This document shows, one piece after another, positions 61,601 to 64,000 of a stretch of DNA of 64,000 nt. The DNA comes from Baylisascaris procyonis (taxonomy: Eukaryota; Nematoda; Chromadorea; Rhabditida; Ascarididae), in NCBI GenBank assembly GCA_037389465.1, contig JAZARR010000059.1, positions 3,991,001-4,055,000 of the forward strand, in the 5' to 3' direction. The number at the start of each line of letters is the position of its first letter. The first letter of the stretch is position 1. Position numbers and translations under genes: made by a program. Below the pieces are notes generated by a model. It was not told the DNA's origin. It did no database searches and saw only the letters and a list, made by a program, of their open reading frames with translations.

Positions 61601-64000
61601 CGTTATACATATAACGACCATTCATATATAAAGAAGCTTATTTGCTCATATGTATCTTTCCTTACCGTAGTCTGTAACACTAGCCTATCGTGGTCTGCAA
61701 TAGCAGCCTACCTCAATAACTGTTGCTTTATAGGTTCCAAGCGGAATATTTCTCACCTTTCATCCTCACCGTTGCCAAATTGTTATAGTTTTGAGTCCAT
61801 CTTTTAAGGCCTTTCGTTGAGTCAAATAGAAGCAGTTCGGCAGAAGTTCACAGATGAACTATTGGCGTTTATTTATTTTTATCACAGTTCACCTCGTACG
61901 TTATGATTCTTTCCTCCTTTTTTCCCCTTATTTATTCTCAATATCTCTATAAATTTCTTCTAGCCAGTTTATTCGCATTATTTTCAAGTTAGGTGGTTTT
62001 TTTTCGCGCTTGCGACGATGCATATGGGCTGAAGTGGCTCGACATGGAAGCGTCAAGTAGCAAAAATGGTTGATGGCGTCGAAAAGAAGCACTTCAACCT
62101 GATGGTTGTGAAGGTTTTTCCTCCCTTGAAGGATAAATTCACAAAATTTTCACTGAAAAATTGAGAAACTGAACTTTATTTTTGAAGGATTTCTTTATCG
62201 CGATTTCTGCAGTAAAAGCCACAAAAGAAAGAATTGCTCTTTGTGGTTTTGCGCGAATATGAAAAGAGAAAAAACATCGGCCGACTTCTTCCATTGCGAG
62301 AGGTGTTATTGACCGATCCAGTTTTCATCGCTAAGTCGCGCGTATTCTGGGCGTTGTTGCTGCACGAATGGGGCTTATTTCGAGAATTTAAGAGAGTTAC
62401 AACGTTTTACGAAATCCTTCTTCACTTGAATAGAACGTGCAAAATATCGAATCAGAATTTTTCAAGTATTTCTTCCCAGTTAACCCACGCAGCAATGATG
62501 GTCGTGGTGATCTGTGCCCTATTTCATGTATTTGTCGTTTTCAAATGAAACTTTGACTTCTTCTTGGTAGAGCACTCAAGACCTCCATTTTCACATTTTA
62601 AAGCTTATATGCCTCATTGCTGACATGCGAAATCGCATCAACTGAGTTACTTGTTTAATTGATTTCGAATAATTTAACCTATGCATGGGAAATTCTTCTT
62701 GACTTCGAAAGATTTCCATGTCCATTTGTATTTTTTGCTGCTCGAATAGGTGCCCTTTCAAGTTCTGTTTCATATAGCGTGACCTTTCAAGAGACACTAT
62801 GATGTGATTGTTAGGATGTATTCTGCCGCCGTTTCATGAGAATATACAGCACTCCACTCTCTCATTCAGTGTACTATGCTGTGCGTTTTTTGGCTGAAAC
62901 TATGTCTTATCGTTCCATAAATGATGCCAGTTTATTATTTTTCAAGCTTTAACATCTACTTAAACTGCTCTCCATCAGGCATTTCTGTCATTAAACTATA
63001 TTATTTTATACGACATCATGCTGGAGTAGAGTATGTCATCGGTCTGTAAGCTACTGGGAACACTAGCACGTCTAACCTTCTCCAAAATAAACAAAATGGA
63101 ATAAATTTGATGTGCTAAAGTTGTTTTCCTCTCCCCCCATTGCGCTAATGTTCTACTTTCGGTAAGCGGTATATAAAAAGACTGCCTTTGAGAGCAAAAA
63201 GAAAAGTAAACTTTTAGGCCTCAGGAATTTAGGCGGTCTTGATGGTACTACATGAGGTGTCGAAAAGCGCATCGGCTTAATTAGATTCCGAGCTGTTTGC
63301 TTTTGATGGGTATTTCCTGATTAACAAACGTTGTGAGCTTTAATTGCATTTAACAAAAGTATTCAGGTTTGGTCGCTGTTTAGTTGCATTTAATACACTT
63401 TTATGAGTTGTGACATCGCCAGTTGGTATTTATTTCCAATCTTGAAGACGTATATCTTTGCCTTCAGAGTTCTATTATCAAAAATTGCAGCAGATACATT
63501 TTCTTATGAAGCTTTTAACAAGCGAACCTGTTTTGGTAGCTATACCTTGAGCATTACGAGCATCGTCGCGTAACACTACAGTTATCAGCGGCAACGTTTC
63601 CACAGTCCGACCTTGCTCACCTTACAAGGTGGAGTTCGGCGCGCTGGAAAAAAAATCAACTAGACATTCGTGTTTTCCAGCAGGTCTATACAAAGTGTCA
63701 ACCACATCCCGATTGTATTGTTTACGATGAAAAGTAGATAATTCCGGGTCGTTTTTTTCACCGCTTGAAGTGGCACTATGGAGGGCTGCTCAAGTAGTAG
63801 GATCATAAATAAAAACTAATCACTTGTACGATCCTGTTGCTGTTTGCTTCCTTTTCGAGGCTTTCTGATGAAAGGTCATTTCCAATATGGGCATTTGCGT
63901 TAATCTCAGTACGCTGAAAATGTTGATGACTCTGCTCACTTCACTTGTGTTCTTTTTTTTCGAAATTGCCGATAATTGAATTCTGTATGTCTCGGAAGAA
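58669..64000. other. No recognisable gene
   Basis: AT-rich sequence. A degenerate TG/TATG-rich alternating purine-pyrimidine patch lies at about 60762-60845 (GTGTGTGTTTGTATGTATGTACGTG), the same motif class as the big ACAT array. The first of the few GTAAGT sites (60893) follows a short open frame without an acceptor. Nothing else is supported. Confidence 0.5.

Noticed and set aside
1..64000. A bacterial-type defence system, operon or CRISPR array
   Set aside because: There are no tandem same-strand long ORFs, no Shine-Dalgarno-spaced genes and no regular repeat-spacer pattern. The ACAT array has no spacers.

Overview
This is nuclear DNA from a multicellular eukaryote. It is AT-rich and sparse in genes. 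It carries a multi-exon gene with introns of about 0.6-1.0 kb, a 5'-truncated non-LTR retrotransposon with target-site duplications, a foldback element, and a 7 kb microsatellite. Several splice acceptors (TTTTCAG, TTGCAG, CTTCAG) and the character of the fucosyltransferase suggest a nematode. That is an inference; a species cannot be named. There are no operons, bacterial ribosome-binding sites or CRISPR arrays.

Layout. 1-12,744: no recognisable gene; a 64-bp tandem duplication (132-259), a small hairpin, a 115-bp inverted-repeat element (7,002-7,116) and one unusually long anonymous ORF (9,662-10,291). 12,745-19,748: one continuous (ACAT)n/(ATGT)n array of about 7 kb with a near-perfect core, an ACGT-rich indel-bearing segment, a second near-perfect core and an ATGC-bearing terminal block. 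19,749-25,109: noncoding sequence with a 23-bp minisatellite and a roughly 1 kb G-depleted, CAT-rich stretch with a degenerate duplication. 25,110-29,808, minus strand: the best-supported gene, a GDP-fucose-dependent alpha-1,3-fucosyltransferase of family GT10. Five catalytic-domain exons join in perfect phase (582 nt). The amino-terminal anchor and the extreme C-terminus are not firmly placed.

30-53 kb: a possible N-terminal anchor exon, a tRNA-like/SINE-like element, several unassigned open exons with good splice signals (32,475-32,642 minus; a phase-consistent three-exon chain at 43,897-45,692 minus), an (AT)38 repeat, a G-quadruplex candidate and a 20-bp-stem hairpin. 53,060-53,295: a 3' fragment of a non-LTR retrotransposon flanked by a 10-bp target-site duplication. 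53,895-54,005: a Ser-rich plus-strand exon candidate. 56,651-56,704: a compact two-stem structure. 57,780-58,670: a GC-richer stretch open in several frames. The last 5 kb shows nothing definite.

At this base composition, more than a hundred ORFs of 60 or more codons are expected by chance, so an open frame alone is weak evidence. Firm coding calls rest on family motifs plus splice-phase agreement. The fucosyltransferase would act in the Golgi, building fucosylated N-glycans or Lewis-type antennae. No other gene here can be tied to it functionally.
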